Positions 27,359 through 37,601 of a stretch of DNA of 64,000 bases are shown here, one piece after another (position 1 is the first letter of the stretch; every line of letters starts with the position of its first letter). The position numbers and the translations under genes were made by a program. Under the pieces are notes generated by a model. The model searched no databases. It was not told where the DNA came from and saw only the letters and a program-made list of their open reading frames with translations. The DNA is from Clostridia bacterium (lineage in GTDB: Bacteria > Bacillota > Clostridia > UMGS1810), in NCBI GenBank assembly GCA_017481205.1, contig JAFUPN010000009.1, forward strand, positions 28,400-92,399. Direction: 5' to 3'.

Positions 27359-28387
27359 TTAGTTAAGACCGAAATCCTTCATTACAGATTTAAAGGTCTT
27401 GATTTCAGCAGCCTGTGTCCACTCTTCGGTAAGAGCCTCAAGCTTTTCGGATTCGCAGGCGGTTTTTGCATCAGCCTTGTATTCCTCAATCTTTTCAGGT
27501 GTGATTTCAAAAGGAAGTCTCTTGATAATATGATAGCCGTATGAGGTTTCCACAATATCACTAACGCTGTTTTCCTCAAGAGCAAAAGCTGCTTCTTCAA
27601 ACTGAGGAACCATCTGACCCTTGGTAAATTCATAGCCATCGGGATAGGTTGCAAGGCCTGTATCCTCGCTGAGCTCGTTCATAAGAGCCATAAAGTCCTC
27701 GCCGTTGTTTATTCTCGCAAGGGTATCCTCTGCCTGCTGTCTCTTCTGCTGGATAACAGCTTCGTCAAAGGATTCGCCGGTCTGCTGATCCTGTGTCATA
27801 AAGAGGATATGTGCAGCCTTAATATAGTTTTCACGGATATAATCCTCAACCTCCTGGTCGGAAACAGCCATTGTACCGTCCTCAATAAGCTTTTCGCCAA
27901 GCTTGGTTACAAGCTTGTTCTTCTCATAAAGTGACTCAAAGGCTTCGGGTGTGGTGCCGAGAGATGCAAGCTGAGAAACATATGCCTGCTCACCGCCGCT
28001 CTGTTGCTTCATGCTGTCAATATCTGCAGCAAGCTGAGTCTTGTCCTCCTCGGTAAGCTCTATACCCATTTCAACAGCCTTGTTGTACTGAACAAGAAGC
28101 TTTGCGCCCTCTTCGGCTGCCTTTTCGCGGACAATATCTATGTTCTTTTTGCCGTCTGTCTCGCCCTCAAGATATGTTTTGATAGCCTCGGAATCATTTA
28201 CATTAACTCCTGCCTCCTGTATTGACTGAGACATCTGTATATATACATAATATCCGTATTCGTCTCTGGTAAGGTCGGTTTCATTTACTCTTACTGCGGG
28301 ATTTGTATTAACGATACATCCTGTAAATGAACAGGCAAGCAACGCTACTGTGCTGAGCACAGCAATAATTTTGCATATTTTTTTCAT
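27359..28387 (-). CDS. prsA: PrsA-like peptidyl-prolyl isomerase lipoprotein
   Basis: A 342-residue lipoprotein: signal ~1-23 with lipobox FTGC (Cys24). A SurA/PrsA-type helical chaperone region (~35-185) is followed by a parvulin rotamase domain (~190-295: AAHILFMTQD, then FEEAAFAL and TSYGYHIIKR), with a short helical tail. PrsA helps secreted proteins fold outside the membrane. This suits a strain exporting >1000-residue lyases. It is the last gene of the glmU-prs-pth-mfd operon (36 bases after mfd). No CxxxC-type oddities; length is slightly above average for the family. Confidence 0.9.
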   Translation of the reverse strand: MKKICKIIAVLSTVALLACSFTGCIVNTNPAVRVNETDLTRDEYGYYVYIQMSQSIQEAGVNVNDSEAIKTYLEGETDGKKNIDIVREKAAEEGAKLLVQYNKAVEMGIELTEEDKTQLAADIDSMKQQSGGEQAYVSQLASLGTTPEAFESLYEKNKLVTKLGEKLIEDGTMAVSDQEVEDYIRENYIKAAHILFMTQDQQTGESFDEAVIQQKRQQAEDTLARINNGEDFMALMNELSEDTGLATYPDGYEFTKGQMVPQFEEAAFALEENSVSDIVETSYGYHIIKRLPFEITPEKIEEYKADAKTACESEKLEALTEEWTQAAEIKTFKSVMKDFGLN

Positions 28388-28423
28388 TATATTTCATCCT
28401 TTCGTGCATTATCATATGATATA

Positions 28424-31400
28424 TTATAACTGCAAAGCTTCTTCTTGTGTTGACTTTATCAGCTTTTGTAATATAATTTTAATATTATTCAGGAATTTAT
28501 CGTCATATTTGTAGCAAAGATACGATTTTTCGCCTGAGGAAAACATGATTTTTCCTTTATAATCGTCGATAAGCTCCACTATGGCTTTTGTACTGAAAGC
28601 ATCGTTTATGGTAAACATAATATCCTTGTCGCTGCGGGTTACAGACGATATCCTGAGCTTTTGGGCAAGAGCCTTGATATATGCACAGTCAAGGAGATTT
28701 GCCACACTCCCCGGCATATCACCGAAGCGGTCGATAAGCTCCGACTGGACGGAGAGATAATCCTCCTCACAGCATATATCGGCAATCTTTTTGTATATAA
28801 CAAAACGCTGTTCCTCCTCATCTATATATTTATGAGGAATATGGGCATCCACCTTAAGCTCAATGGTGGTTTCGATAGCAGGCTCAACTTTTTGACCCTT
28901 GAGCTCAGCCACCGCCTCCTCAAGGAGACTGCAGTACAAATCATAGCCCACCAGATTCATATTGCCGTGCTGCTCCTTGCCCAGAAGGTTTCCTGCTCCG
29001 CGGATTTCAAGGTCGCGCATGGCAATGCGGAAGCCCGAGCCAAACTCGGTAAATTCCTTTATTGCAGAAAGACGCTTTCGTGCTGTTTCGTCAAGAACCT
29101 TGTGAGCCTCGTACATGAGGTATGCATAGGAAAGTCGGTTTGAACGTCCTACCCTGCCGCGAAGCTGATACAGCTGAGACAGTCCCAGCATATCCGCATT
29201 ATCTATAATCATGGTGTTTACATTGGGAATATCTATTCCGGTTTCGATAATCGTGGTACACACCAGCACATCCGTATCCCCGTTTATCATATCAAGCATC
29301 TTGCTTTCAAGCTCTCTTTCGGTCATCTGACCGTGGGCAACATCTATCACTGCATCGGGCAGCAGAGCACGGAGCATAGAAGCCTTGCGCTCTATATTCT
29401 CCACTCTGTTATACAGGTAATATACCTGACCGCTACGTGCCAGCTCACGCTCTATGGCATTTTTTATAACCTCGTTATTGCGCTCCATAACAAAGGTCTG
29501 TACAGGATATCTGTCCTGTGGCGGTGATGCAATCACGCTCAGGTCTCTGATACCCACCATAGCCATATTGAGAGTTCTGGGAATGGGAGTTGCACTGAGT
29601 GTGAGCACATTCACATTGGTTTTGAGCTCCTTGAGCTTTTCCTTGTGCCCTACACCGAAGCGCTGTTCTTCATCTATAATGAGCATACCAAGATTTTTAA
29701 ATGCCACATCCTTTGAGAGAATCCTGTGGGTGCCGATAACAATATCAGCCTTGCCCTGCTTAAGCCGTTCTATAGTGGCAGTCTGCTCCTTTTTAGAGCG
29801 GAAGCGGCACATAAGCTCCACATTAACCCCATATTCGCTCATTCGTGACACAAAGGTGTTGTAGTGCTGCTGAGCAAGAAGAGTGGTCGGCACAAGATAC
29901 GCCACCTGCATACCTCCCATAACACACTTGAAGGCGGCACGGAGAGCCACCTCGGTTTTGCCGTAGCCCACATCTCCGCACAGGAGTCTGTCCATGCATT
30001 TACCCTGCTCCATATCAGCCTTTACCTCCTGAATACACCGGAGCTGGTCGGGAGTTTCATCATAGCCGAAATCATCCTCAAAATCCTTCTGCCAAGGGGT
30101 ATCCGGCTCAAATACATGCCCCTTTACATTTTGTCTTTCGGCATAAAGCTTTATCAGCTGCTCAGCCATAATCTGAACACTGTGGCGCACCTTGGTAACA
30201 GTATTGTTCCAGCGGCTGCTGTTAAGGCTGTTCAGGTTAACCGAAGCCCCCTCGGAGCCTCCCACATATTTGTGTATGGATTCCAGCTGTTCCACGGGGA
30301 TATACAGCACATCCGTGCCCTTGTAGCGGATTTTCAGAAAATCCTTTATCGCACTGCCATCCTTTATCTGCTCAAGACCCACATACTGACCTATACCGTG
30401 AACCCTGTGGACAACATAATCCCCCTTGGAGAGCTCGTCAAAGCTTTTTATTTTGTTTTTTGAATCAGCAAATTTATCACTGCGCTGTTTTTTCTTTTTT
30501 CTTGTAAATATATCCGTTTCGGTCACAACAACCGTTTTTACAGACGGATATTCAAACCCTCTTGTAAGGGCACCCTCCGCTATGGATACTGTTCCGTAAG
30601 GTGGCAGCTCCTCTGTGTTTTCCAGAATTGAGGCCTCTATGTCCGCTTCGTCAAGAATAGTATGGATTTTTGCCATGGCGGATTTTGAATTTGCAAGTAC
30701 AATAACCCTGCTGTCATTTCTTTTCCAGAAATGCACATCCTCTGTGAAAAATTCCGTATTACCGCCGTAATTCTGCATAGACTTTGCCGAAAAGCTTACC
30801 AGCTCCTTGGGGCGGAACTCGGGAGTTGTATAGGAAAGCGAGCTCAGGCTCACTAATTTTTTCTTATTTATCCTGTCGGTAATTTCACCGTAGCTGAGAA
30901 TATAGGGCTTCTTTGTTTTTGGAAAAAGCCCTTTTTCAAGTAAATCGCTTATAATCTCATTTTGCTCCTCATAAAACACCTTTGCCCCTTCATATGCAGT
31001 TGAGGGCTCGTCATAAAAATAAATACAATCATCGCCCATATAGTCAAGGAGCGTGGTGTATTCATCATAGAAAAAGGGCATATATTTATCGCCGGAGGCT
31101 ATATAGTGCTGCTGAGACAGCTTTTCAAGGTCTTCGGCAAGATTGGAGTTTTTCTGGGCTTTGATTTTGCCTGAAGCATCTTTAAGACTCTCTTTGGAAT
31201 ATATGAGCTCTCTGACAGGGCACAAAACAAATTCCTCGGTATTTGACAGAGACATCTGAGTATCGCAGTCAAACTCGCGCATAGAGTCAATCTCATCGTC
31301 AAACAGCTCAATTCTCACGGGATTTTTTGCAGTGGGACAGAATATATCTATAATCGAGCCTCTCATAGAGTACTGCCCTATTCCTTCAACAGTCATAACC

Positions 31401-31894
31401 CGCTTGTAGCCCATATCTGTCATGATCCGGCAAAAGCTATCTGTATCTATAATATCCCCTATTGTATATGTGACGCAGTTTTTCTTAAAAACACCAGGTG
31501 GGACGGTATACTGCATAAGCGCCTTCATGGTGGTGACAACTACAGAATTATCACCAAGAGACGCAAGCACATTGAGCCGCTTATACTCGCTGTTGCGGTT
31601 GGCGGCATATACATCATAAAAAATATATTCCTTAGCAGGAAAATACATGGGTGTACGGACAGAATTTTTTTCATGACAAAAAAAGAACGATAAATCTTCC
31701 ATTATCCTTCCTGCCTGAGTTTCATCTGATGCCACCACAAGACATTTGCTTCCTGTGGCGGCACAGAGTGAATATATTAGATGACTTTTCTGACTGCCTG
31801 TAAGTCCGTACACATGGACAGGCGCATTCCCCAAGGAAAGGCTGTCCTCTAAGGTACGGTACTCAGGCAGCTGAGGTAAAATTTTTGAAAACAT
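28424..31894 (-). CDS. mfd: Transcription-repair coupling factor Mfd
   Basis: A 1156-residue SF2 translocase that removes stalled RNA polymerase and recruits UvrA. Seen in order: UvrB-homology region (~1-350), the RNA-polymerase-interacting CarD-like domain (~495-565, GDYVVHRVHGIGQYVGLE), helicase lobe 1 with Walker A GDVGYGKTE and DEEQRFGV, lobe 2 with QLRGRVGRS, and the C-terminal regulatory TRCF domain. Full length, no breaks. It follows pth by three bases and precedes prsA, the order usual in Clostridia and Bacillus. Confidence 0.98.
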   Translation of the reverse strand: MFSKILPQLPEYRTLEDSLSLGNAPVHVYGLTGSQKSHLIYSLCAATGSKCLVVASDETQAGRIMEDLSFFFCHEKNSVRTPMYFPAKEYIFYDVYAANRNSEYKRLNVLASLGDNSVVVTTMKALMQYTVPPGVFKKNCVTYTIGDIIDTDSFCRIMTDMGYKRVMTVEGIGQYSMRGSIIDIFCPTAKNPVRIELFDDEIDSMREFDCDTQMSLSNTEEFVLCPVRELIYSKESLKDASGKIKAQKNSNLAEDLEKLSQQHYIASGDKYMPFFYDEYTTLLDYMGDDCIYFYDEPSTAYEGAKVFYEEQNEIISDLLEKGLFPKTKKPYILSYGEITDRINKKKLVSLSSLSYTTPEFRPKELVSFSAKSMQNYGGNTEFFTEDVHFWKRNDSRVIVLANSKSAMAKIHTILDEADIEASILENTEELPPYGTVSIAEGALTRGFEYPSVKTVVVTETDIFTRKKKKQRSDKFADSKNKIKSFDELSKGDYVVHRVHGIGQYVGLEQIKDGSAIKDFLKIRYKGTDVLYIPVEQLESIHKYVGGSEGASVNLNSLNSSRWNNTVTKVRHSVQIMAEQLIKLYAERQNVKGHVFEPDTPWQKDFEDDFGYDETPDQLRCIQEVKADMEQGKCMDRLLCGDVGYGKTEVALRAAFKCVMGGMQVAYLVPTTLLAQQHYNTFVSRMSEYGVNVELMCRFRSKKEQTATIERLKQGKADIVIGTHRILSKDVAFKNLGMLIIDEEQRFGVGHKEKLKELKTNVNVLTLSATPIPRTLNMAMVGIRDLSVIASPPQDRYPVQTFVMERNNEVIKNAIERELARSGQVYYLYNRVENIERKASMLRALLPDAVIDVAHGQMTERELESKMLDMINGDTDVLVCTTIIETGIDIPNVNTMIIDNADMLGLSQLYQLRGRVGRSNRLSYAYLMYEAHKVLDETARKRLSAIKEFTEFGSGFRIAMRDLEIRGAGNLLGKEQHGNMNLVGYDLYCSLLEEAVAELKGQKVEPAIETTIELKVDAHIPHKYIDEEEQRFVIYKKIADICCEEDYLSVQSELIDRFGDMPGSVANLLDCAYIKALAQKLRISSVTRSDKDIMFTINDAFSTKAIVELIDDYKGKIMFSSGEKSYLCYKYDDKFLNNIKIILQKLIKSTQEEALQL

Positions 31895-31897
31895 AAA

Positions 31898-32467
31898 TCA
31901 CTTACCGTTATATTTATTCATAGCTTCATCACAGCTTCCGCGGGCAATGATGCTCTCTAAGGCACCGTTTACATTGTCTGCGGTCTTATCCAGCCTTGCG
32001 ATATCATCCTTTGAAAATCTGCCCAGCACATGAGATGCCAGGTCATAATCCGGAGAGGGCTTTGCGCCCACTCCGATTTTTATTCTCGGGAACTTATCGC
32101 TGGAGAGATGATATATAATTGATTTAAGACCGTTGTGTCCGCCGTCGCTGCCCTTGGTGCGAATGCGGATAACACCCGTGTCAAAATTGATATCATCGCA
32201 TATGACAATAATGTTTTCCGGCGGTATTTTGTAAAAGGAGGCTATAGCCCCCACCGACTCACCGCTGTTGTTCATATAGGTCTGAGGCTTGGCGAGGATA
32301 ACCCGCTCGCCGCGGATATTTCCCTCGCCGTACACAGCCTTGAATTTTAGCTTGTTAAGAGAAATCCCCTGCTTTGATGCAAACACATCAAGTATATCAA
32401 AGCCCACATTGTGTCTTGTGAGGTCATATTTTTTTTCGGGATTTCCAAGTCCGACTACAAGGTACAT
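31898..32467 (-). CDS. pth: Peptidyl-tRNA hydrolase
   Basis: A 189-residue enzyme that frees tRNA from prematurely released peptidyl-tRNA. Family motifs: GLGNPEKKYDLTRHNVGF with catalytic His19, PQTYMNNSGES, CDDINFDTG and GSDGGHNGLKSI. Complete. It lies 12 bases after prs and three before mfd in a tight operon. Confidence 0.98.
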   Translation of the reverse strand: MYLVVGLGNPEKKYDLTRHNVGFDILDVFASKQGISLNKLKFKAVYGEGNIRGERVILAKPQTYMNNSGESVGAIASFYKIPPENIIVICDDINFDTGVIRIRTKGSDGGHNGLKSIIYHLSSDKFPRIKIGVGAKPSPDYDLASHVLGRFSKDDIARLDKTADNVNGALESIIARGSCDEAMNKYNGK

Positions 32468-32479
32468 TTTATCACCCTA

Positions 32480-33436
32480 TCAGTCAAAGAGAGGACTTAC
32501 GGATACGTCCTCATAAATTCTGTCGATAGCCTCTGCAAAAATAGGAGCCACAGAAAGAACCTTAATTTTGTCAATCTGCTTTTCGGGTGTGAGGGGCACT
32601 GTATCGAGGACAAGGAGCTCTTCGATAACAGAATTGGAAATACGCTCAATAGCGGGTCCTGAAAGAACTGCGTGTGAGCAGCAGGCAAACACGCTCTTTG
32701 CACCTCTGTCCTTAAGAGCCTTTGCACCGTTTACAATGGTGCCGGCAGTATCAATCATATCGTCTACGAGGATAACATTCTTATCCTTGATATCTCCGAT
32801 TATATTCATAACCTCGGAAACATTCGCCTTGGGGCGTCTCTTGTCTATAATGGCAATGGGAACATCTATCTTGCTTGCAAACTTTCTCGCTCTTGTAACA
32901 GAACCCAGGTCGGGAGATACAACAACTGTATCAGCCTCTTTTCCGGCAAACTTTTCTTTATAGTAATTTGCAAGGATGGGAGCACCGAGAAGGTGATCAA
33001 CAGGGATATCAAAAAAGCCCTGAATCTGTGCTGCATGAAGGTCCATGGTAAGAACTCTGTCTGCACCTGCAGTGGTGATGATATCTGCGCAGAGCTTTGC
33101 TGAAATCGGATCTCTTGCCTTTGCTTTTCTCTCCTGTCTTGCGTAGCCGAAATAAGGGATAACTGCAGTTATTCTTCCGGCAGACGCTCTCTTGAATGCA
33201 TCAATCATAATAAGAAGCTCCATGAGATTGTCGTTAACCGGAGAGCAGGTTGACTGTACGATAAATACATCGGCACCTCTGACAGTTTCGTTGATATTTA
33301 CAAATATCTCGCCGTCAGAAAATTTACCAACCTGAGCATCGCCGACTTTTGTTCCCAGCTTGTCGGCAATAGCCTGAGCAAAAGCAGGGTTTGAGTTTGC
33401 AGTAAAAATTTTGATGTTGTTTCCGTGTGCTATCAT
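32480..33436 (-). CDS. prs: Ribose-phosphate pyrophosphokinase
   Basis: A 318-residue class I PRPP synthetase, making PRPP for nucleotide, His and Trp synthesis. Motifs: the flexible-loop region [26 protein letters not shown], the catalytic-loop region [16 protein letters not shown], and the PRPP loop [13 protein letters not shown]. Complete. It follows glmU by 46 bases, a conserved Firmicutes pairing. Confidence 0.98.
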   Translation of the reverse strand: MIAHGNNIKIFTANSNPAFAQAIADKLGTKVGDAQVGKFSDGEIFVNINETVRGADVFIVQSTCSPVNDNLMELLIMIDAFKRASAGRITAVIPYFGYARQERKAKARDPISAKLCADIITTAGADRVLTMDLHAAQIQGFFDIPVDHLLGAPILANYYKEKFAGKEADTVVVSPDLGSVTRARKFASKIDVPIAIIDKRRPKANVSEVMNIIGDIKDKNVILVDDMIDTAGTIVNGAKALKDRGAKSVFACCSHAVLSGPAIERISNSVIEELLVLDTVPLTPEKQIDKIKVLSVAPIFAEAIDRIYEDVSVSPLFD

Positions 33437-33482
33437 TTTAAAATTCCTCCACTTTTTTATGTTATAGGAATGGATCCTATTA

Positions 33483-34841
33483 TTATCTTTTGTACCAGCC
33501 GCTTTTTACAACCTGTCTGGCTCTGGCAATAGCCAGTGCGTCAGACTCCACATCCTCTGTGATGGTTGAGCCTGCAGCTATAAAAGCATGGTCATTTATT
33601 GTAACCGGCGCAACAAGATTTGCATTGCAACCGATAAATACATTGTCACCTATAACCGTGCGATGCTTATTCTTACCGTCATAATTAACGGTAACGGTTC
33701 CGCAGCCGAAGTTTACTCCCTCGCCCACATCGCTGTCACCCACATAGGTAAGATGAGACACCTTGGTTCCGTCGGCTATTGTAGAATTTTTTATTTCCAC
33801 AAAATCACCTATTTTTATATGATTGCCTATGTCTGAATTAGGTCTGATATAGGCAAAGGGACCTACAGACGTGCAGCTGCCTATTTTGCTGTCGCAGGCA
33901 ACGGAATTCTGAATTTTGGTGTTGCTGCCGATTTCGCAGCTTTCTATAGTGGTGCTGGGTCCGATTTCACACTCGGCTCCAATCACCGTATTGCCTCTGA
34001 TATGGCATCCCGGGTATACAATTGTATCCGGAGCTATGCTCACCTCAGCGTCTATATATGTGTTGTCCGGGTCAATCAAGGTAACACCGGATTTCATAAG
34101 AGCAGTGTTAATACGCTTTTGCATAATCGCTGCGGCAACGGCAAGATCAACCCTGTCATTTACCCCGAGGATTTCGTCAGAATCAGTCATAACATAAGCA
34201 TCAGCCTTTTTGCCCATGTCCTTAAGAATCTGCATTGTATCCGTAAGATAATATTCCTTTTGTACATTATCGTTGGTAACCTTTGAAAGAGCGAGGAACA
34301 AATCCTCACAGTCGAAGCAGTACATACCGGAGTTTATCTCACAAACTGCCCTTTGCTCCTCTGTTGCATCCTTATATTCGGTTATACAGCAGAAGCTGCC
34401 GTTTTCATCACGTATAATCCTTCCGTAAGAAGCCGGGTCATCAAGAACTGCCGATATAACAGTGGCACTGTTGCCCTGTGCTTCGTGATACTCTACAGCC
34501 GTTTTAATAGTCTCGGCAGTAATAAGCGGCGTATCGCCGTTAAGTATCACCACAGTACCTTTTTCACCTTTTAAAAGCTCCTCTGCCATCATTACGGCAT
34601 GACCTGTGCCCAGACGCTGTTCCTGCACTGCATAAAGCTTGTCAGAACCCATTTCGGCGATGACATCCTCTTTTTTGTGACCCACAACCATAACTGTTTT
34701 TCCACAGCCTGCACCGAGACACGCCTCGTAAACCCATTTTACAAGAGGCTTTGAACAGATTTTGTGCAAAACCTTGCTCTTGTCGGATTTCATACGTGTG
34801 CCCATACCTGCCGCAAGAATTACTGCAGAATAATTACTCAA
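33483..34841 (-). CDS. glmU: Bifunctional UDP-GlcNAc pyrophosphorylase / GlcN-1-P acetyltransferase
   Basis: A 452-residue enzyme performing the last two steps to UDP-N-acetylglucosamine for peptidoglycan. N-terminal nucleotidyltransferase with [11 protein letters not shown] (~10-20) and the C-terminal left-handed beta-helix of hexapeptide repeats (~255-450), including the FVEIKNS and [10 protein letters not shown] acetyltransferase motifs. The start is taken as TTG at 34841: AAAGGAG lies eight bases upstream, while the in-frame GTG at 34850 overlaps that RBS. First gene of the glmU-prs-pth-mfd-prsA operon, divergent from sigG. Confidence 0.96.
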   Translation of the reverse strand: MSNYSAVILAAGMGTRMKSDKSKVLHKICSKPLVKWVYEACLGAGCGKTVMVVGHKKEDVIAEMGSDKLYAVQEQRLGTGHAVMMAEELLKGEKGTVVILNGDTPLITAETIKTAVEYHEAQGNSATVISAVLDDPASYGRIIRDENGSFCCITEYKDATEEQRAVCEINSGMYCFDCEDLFLALSKVTNDNVQKEYYLTDTMQILKDMGKKADAYVMTDSDEILGVNDRVDLAVAAAIMQKRINTALMKSGVTLIDPDNTYIDAEVSIAPDTIVYPGCHIRGNTVIGAECEIGPSTTIESCEIGSNTKIQNSVACDSKIGSCTSVGPFAYIRPNSDIGNHIKIGDFVEIKNSTIADGTKVSHLTYVGDSDVGEGVNFGCGTVTVNYDGKNKHRTVIGDNVFIGCNANLVAPVTINDHAFIAAGSTITEDVESDALAIARARQVVKSGWYKR

Positions 34842-35071
34842 AAAAAGCACTCCTTTACTTTATTACGGCACATCCTGAAGGCTGTGCCCTACACATACAT
34901 TATTATTGTATTATTTTTATTGATATATTTCAAGTCCAAATTTAATATTTTTTCTATTTTTATATAAAAAATCAAAAATCGGCGGAAATATTAATTCCAA
35001 TTGTACAGAATAAAAAAATTTCCACCGGGAATAATTTAATTACTTCATATTTGCCAAGGAGGGTGTTTTGT

Positions 35072-35842
35072 TTGATCAACAAGGTAGAAATCTGCGGTGT
35101 AAACACATCGAAGCTTCCCATACTTACCAACGAAGAAAAATCCGCATTGTTTGTGCGGATAAAAAAAGGTGACAAAGGCGCAAGAGAAGAATTTGTCCGC
35201 GGAAACCTCAGGCTGGTGCTGTCGGTTATCCAGAGATTCAACAACAGAGGCGAAAATGCCGACGACCTGTTTCAGGTGGGGTGCATCGGTCTTATGAAGT
35301 CCATAGACAATTTTGATACAAGCCAGAATGTAAAATTTTCCACCTATGCAGTACCCATGATTATAGGTGAGATACGAAGATATCTGAGAGACAACAACTC
35401 CATCCGTGTGAGCCGCTCCCTCCGTGACATAGCTTATAAGGCGCTTATGGCAAAGGAAAAGCTGATAAAAGAGAATCAAAAGGAGCCCACAATCTCGGAA
35501 ATAGCAAAGGAGCTGGGCTTAAAAAAAGAAGATGTGGTGTTTGCCCTGGACGCAATCGCCGACCCGGTATCTCTCTATGAGCCCGTATACAACGACGGAG
35601 CCGACGCAATATTTGTTATGGATCAGATAAGCGACGATAAAAACACAGATGAGGACTGGATTGAAGAAATCAGCCTCAAGGAGGCAATAAAAAAGCTGGG
35701 CAGCAGGGAAAGGCATATTCTCAACCTGAGATTTTTTAAAGGAAGGACTCAGATGGAGGTATCCGAAGAGCTGGGCATAAGCCAGGCACAGGTATCAAGA
35801 CTGGAAAAAAGCGCTCTGGCTCATATGAAAAAGTTTATTTAA
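35072..35842 (+). CDS. sigG: Sporulation sigma factor SigG
   Basis: A 256-residue sigma-70 factor of the late forespore type. The N-terminal KVEICGVNTSKLP is the SigG signature; region 2 (DDLFQVGCIGLMKSIDNFD, FSTYAVPMIIGEIRRYLRD), region 3 and a region 4 HTH (TQMEVSEELGISQAQVSRLE) follow. A TTG at 35072 is chosen as start, with AAGGAGGG at 35056-35063 ideally spaced; the TTG at 35051 is upstream of the RBS. The usual spoIIGA-sigE neighbours are absent. It shows the organism can probably form endospores. It converges on the stalk-domain gene. Confidence 0.95.
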   Translation: MINKVEICGVNTSKLPILTNEEKSALFVRIKKGDKGAREEFVRGNLRLVLSVIQRFNNRGENADDLFQVGCIGLMKSIDNFDTSQNVKFSTYAVPMIIGEIRRYLRDNNSIRVSRSLRDIAYKALMAKEKLIKENQKEPTISEIAKELGLKKEDVVFALDAIADPVSLYEPVYNDGADAIFVMDQISDDKNTDEDWIEEISLKEAIKKLGSRERHILNLRFFKGRTQMEVSEELGISQAQVSRLEKSALAHMKKFI

Positions 35843-35851
35843 AACTGTCAG

Positions 35852-36595
35852 TTAATTCTCAAACGGCTCAAAAAGCTGTACATCATAGCTGAAGGTTGAC
35901 GCAGCTGCAAGATAGTACTGCTTACCGTCGGCATCCTTGAAAATATATGCCGCACTTATAGGATACTGAGGATTTTTTTGGTGCTTTTCCATGGTTGCCA
36001 GAGCCACAAAAAGTTCTTTATCCGCTTCACCGAGACCTACCCAGAAATCCTTTATCTCATCGAGAGTCATCCTGTCCTGACTAATAGCGGTTACAATAAT
36101 AACCTCCGTGTAGTCGGACAGGATACCCTCATAGGTGAACATATCCCTGAAGGTCACATACTTGCCGTAATAATCGCTGTCCATAACAACCGCCGTTTCC
36201 CTGCGGTCAAACCACATAACATGACAGCCCATAGCCTCGGCAATGTATCTGACCGGGAGATAGGTTCTTCCGCCCTTTTCCACAGCGGCGGTATCCATCT
36301 GCTTTTTTTCACCGTCAACAATCATTTCCGTGCTTCCTATAAACAGCTCTACAGTGTGATTTTCTGTTGTAACGGTAACCTTTTGCTCGGTCTCAGACCA
36401 AGCCACATCCGCTCCGAGATTTTCACTGATAAGCCTTACGGGAACCATGGTTCTGTTATCACTGTTTACAAATGGTATTCCCGTCTCCGGGGTAAATTCC
36501 GGTTCACATCCGTTTACCGAGACATTATCTGCACTTGCAGACGTTGCAAAAAGCATGATAAATGCAAATATTATTGCTGCAGCAGTTTTTTTCAT
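35852..36595 (-). CDS. Exported protein with copper-amine-oxidase-like stalk domain
   Basis: A 247-residue protein with a signal peptide (~1-22, ending SASA). Residues ~45-135 match the copper-amine-oxidase N-terminal-like stalk domain (TMVPVRLISENLGADVAW, then TYLPVRYIAEAMGC), a common extracellular module of Clostridia that probably binds wall polymers. The C-terminal ~100 residues are unrecognised. The name does not imply copper or oxidase activity; no catalytic residues are present. It ends 9 bases from the sigG stop, convergent. Confidence 0.8.
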   Translation of the reverse strand: MKKTAAAIIFAFIMLFATSASADNVSVNGCEPEFTPETGIPFVNSDNRTMVPVRLISENLGADVAWSETEQKVTVTTENHTVELFIGSTEMIVDGEKKQMDTAAVEKGGRTYLPVRYIAEAMGCHVMWFDRRETAVVMDSDYYGKYVTFRDMFTYEGILSDYTEVIIVTAISQDRMTLDEIKDFWVGLGEADKELFVALATMEKHQKNPQYPISAAYIFKDADGKQYYLAAASTFSYDVQLFEPFEN

Positions 36596-36665
36596 ATGTT
36601 AAATCAGTCCTTTCGGGATAATTCTGTCACAGATATTATAATCCATATTTCAGAATATGTCAAAT

Positions 36666-36926
36666 TCAGCCGATAAAACCGGACAATATGATAAAACCCA
36701 CCACAGTCAACATAAGTTTGTCTTCACATTCCTCCTGCAGGAGAAACAAAAATATACAGATAAGCAAAATATCATCTATGGCAAGGGAGCCGAAAAGCCT
36801 TTTTTCAGTAGCATTTTCTGAGGGAATACACAAAGCTGTTATTTCTCCCTCATCCCTGACCGCCGGCAAAACAGATATCTCTTCACAGCCGCTGTCGTCA
36901 TAGTCACTGTAATATCGCTTATACAT
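36666..36926 (-). CDS. Small protein with C-terminal membrane segment
   Basis: 86 residues; not recognised. The N-terminal half is polar and acidic with YKRYYSDYDDSG; the C-terminus (~50-86) is hydrophobic with a short polar break (LLQEECEDKL), giving one or two membrane segments. RBS AGGAGGG precedes it, overlapping the intergenic gap to the upstream gene (10 bases). Third gene of a three-gene operon with the two below; proximity to sigG suggests, but does not show, a sporulation role. Confidence 0.6.
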   Translation of the reverse strand: MYKRYYSDYDDSGCEEISVLPAVRDEGEITALCIPSENATEKRLFGSLAIDDILLICIFLFLLQEECEDKLMLTVVGFIILSGFIG

Positions 36927-36936
36927 AACCGCCCTC

Positions 36937-37254
36937 CTAAATATCCTTGAGCACCGATGTGAGCTTTGTAAGCTTAAGTATTTTTACAGCGGTGTCCATA
37001 TGCTGGGCTCTCTCCGGGCGCATATAAGGTCTGAGCGCATTTAAGAGATTTATCCTGCTGTCTGAGGACATATCAGCACTGCTCATAAGACTCTGCATAT
37101 TTGATATAAGCTCAGCTTCTTCGGAAAAATTGTCCTCTCTGCGTGACGGCACAGTGCTTTGTCCGCCCAAGGATTTTGCCAGAGAAGAAATATTTTTTAG
37201 CATTTCCGGGTCCGACAAAATAGAATTAAGCTTATCCTGCAGCTCATCTGCCAT
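36937..37254 (-). CDS. Small helical protein of unknown function
   Basis: 105 residues, almost entirely helical, beginning MADELQDKLNSILSDPEMLKNI. A 'LNSILSDPEM' segment resembles the 'LRSNPDIL' segment of the next gene in being a short amphipathic helix with DPE/NPD. RBS GGGAGGA overlaps the end of the upstream gene (one base gap), so translation is coupled. No signal peptide, membrane segment or known domain. Confidence 0.6.
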   Translation of the reverse strand: MADELQDKLNSILSDPEMLKNISSLAKSLGGQSTVPSRREDNFSEEAELISNMQSLMSSADMSSDSRINLLNALRPYMRPERAQHMDTAVKILKLTKLTSVLKDI

Positions 37255-37255
37255 A

Positions 37256-37471
37256 TTATTTTCCTCCCATCATCTGATTAACTTTTTTTAGAATATCGGG
37301 ATTTGACCTAACCATACGGAGAATTTCTTCGTTGTCGGTACGCCTGAGCTTATCGGCAATATCCCCCATACCCATCTCCCGCAGCTTACGCTCCACAGCG
37401 GATTTGTCTACCTGGCGGAGACGTTTTTCAAGTTCATTTTCACTTATATTGATTTTGTCTGAATTATTCAA
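37256..37471 (-). CDS. Small helical protein of unknown function
   Basis: 71 residues, highly charged and helical, with KRLRQVDKSAVERKLREMG and ending NQMMGGK. TTG at 37471 is taken as start because AAAGGG is spaced eight bases before it; the in-frame GTG at 37480 abuts that RBS. It heads a three-gene operon (37471-36666) whose members are all under 110 residues and unrecognised. Confidence 0.6.
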   Translation of the reverse strand: MNNSDKINISENELEKRLRQVDKSAVERKLREMGMGDIADKLRRTDNEEILRMVRSNPDILKKVNQMMGGK

Positions 37472-37539
37472 TGGTATCACCCTTTCGGTACATTATATGC
37501 AGCAGTGGAATTATTGTTGACGATAAACTGAAATTTCTA

Positions 37540-37569
37540 TTGACAAATACTTCACCGACGTAATATAAT
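37540..37569 (+). promoter_or_regulatory. glmS: glmS promoter
   Basis: -35 TTGACA (37540-37545) and -10 TATAAT (37564-37569), spacer 18. Transcription should begin near 37576, about 27 bases before the ribozyme cleavage site. Confidence 0.85.
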
Positions 37570-37601
37570 AATACTCAGTGTCTGATATTTATATTGACAT
37601 A

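Noticed and set aside
35852..36595. A copper amine oxidase
   Set aside because: Only the N-terminal-like stalk domain is present; no catalytic domain or topaquinone motif.
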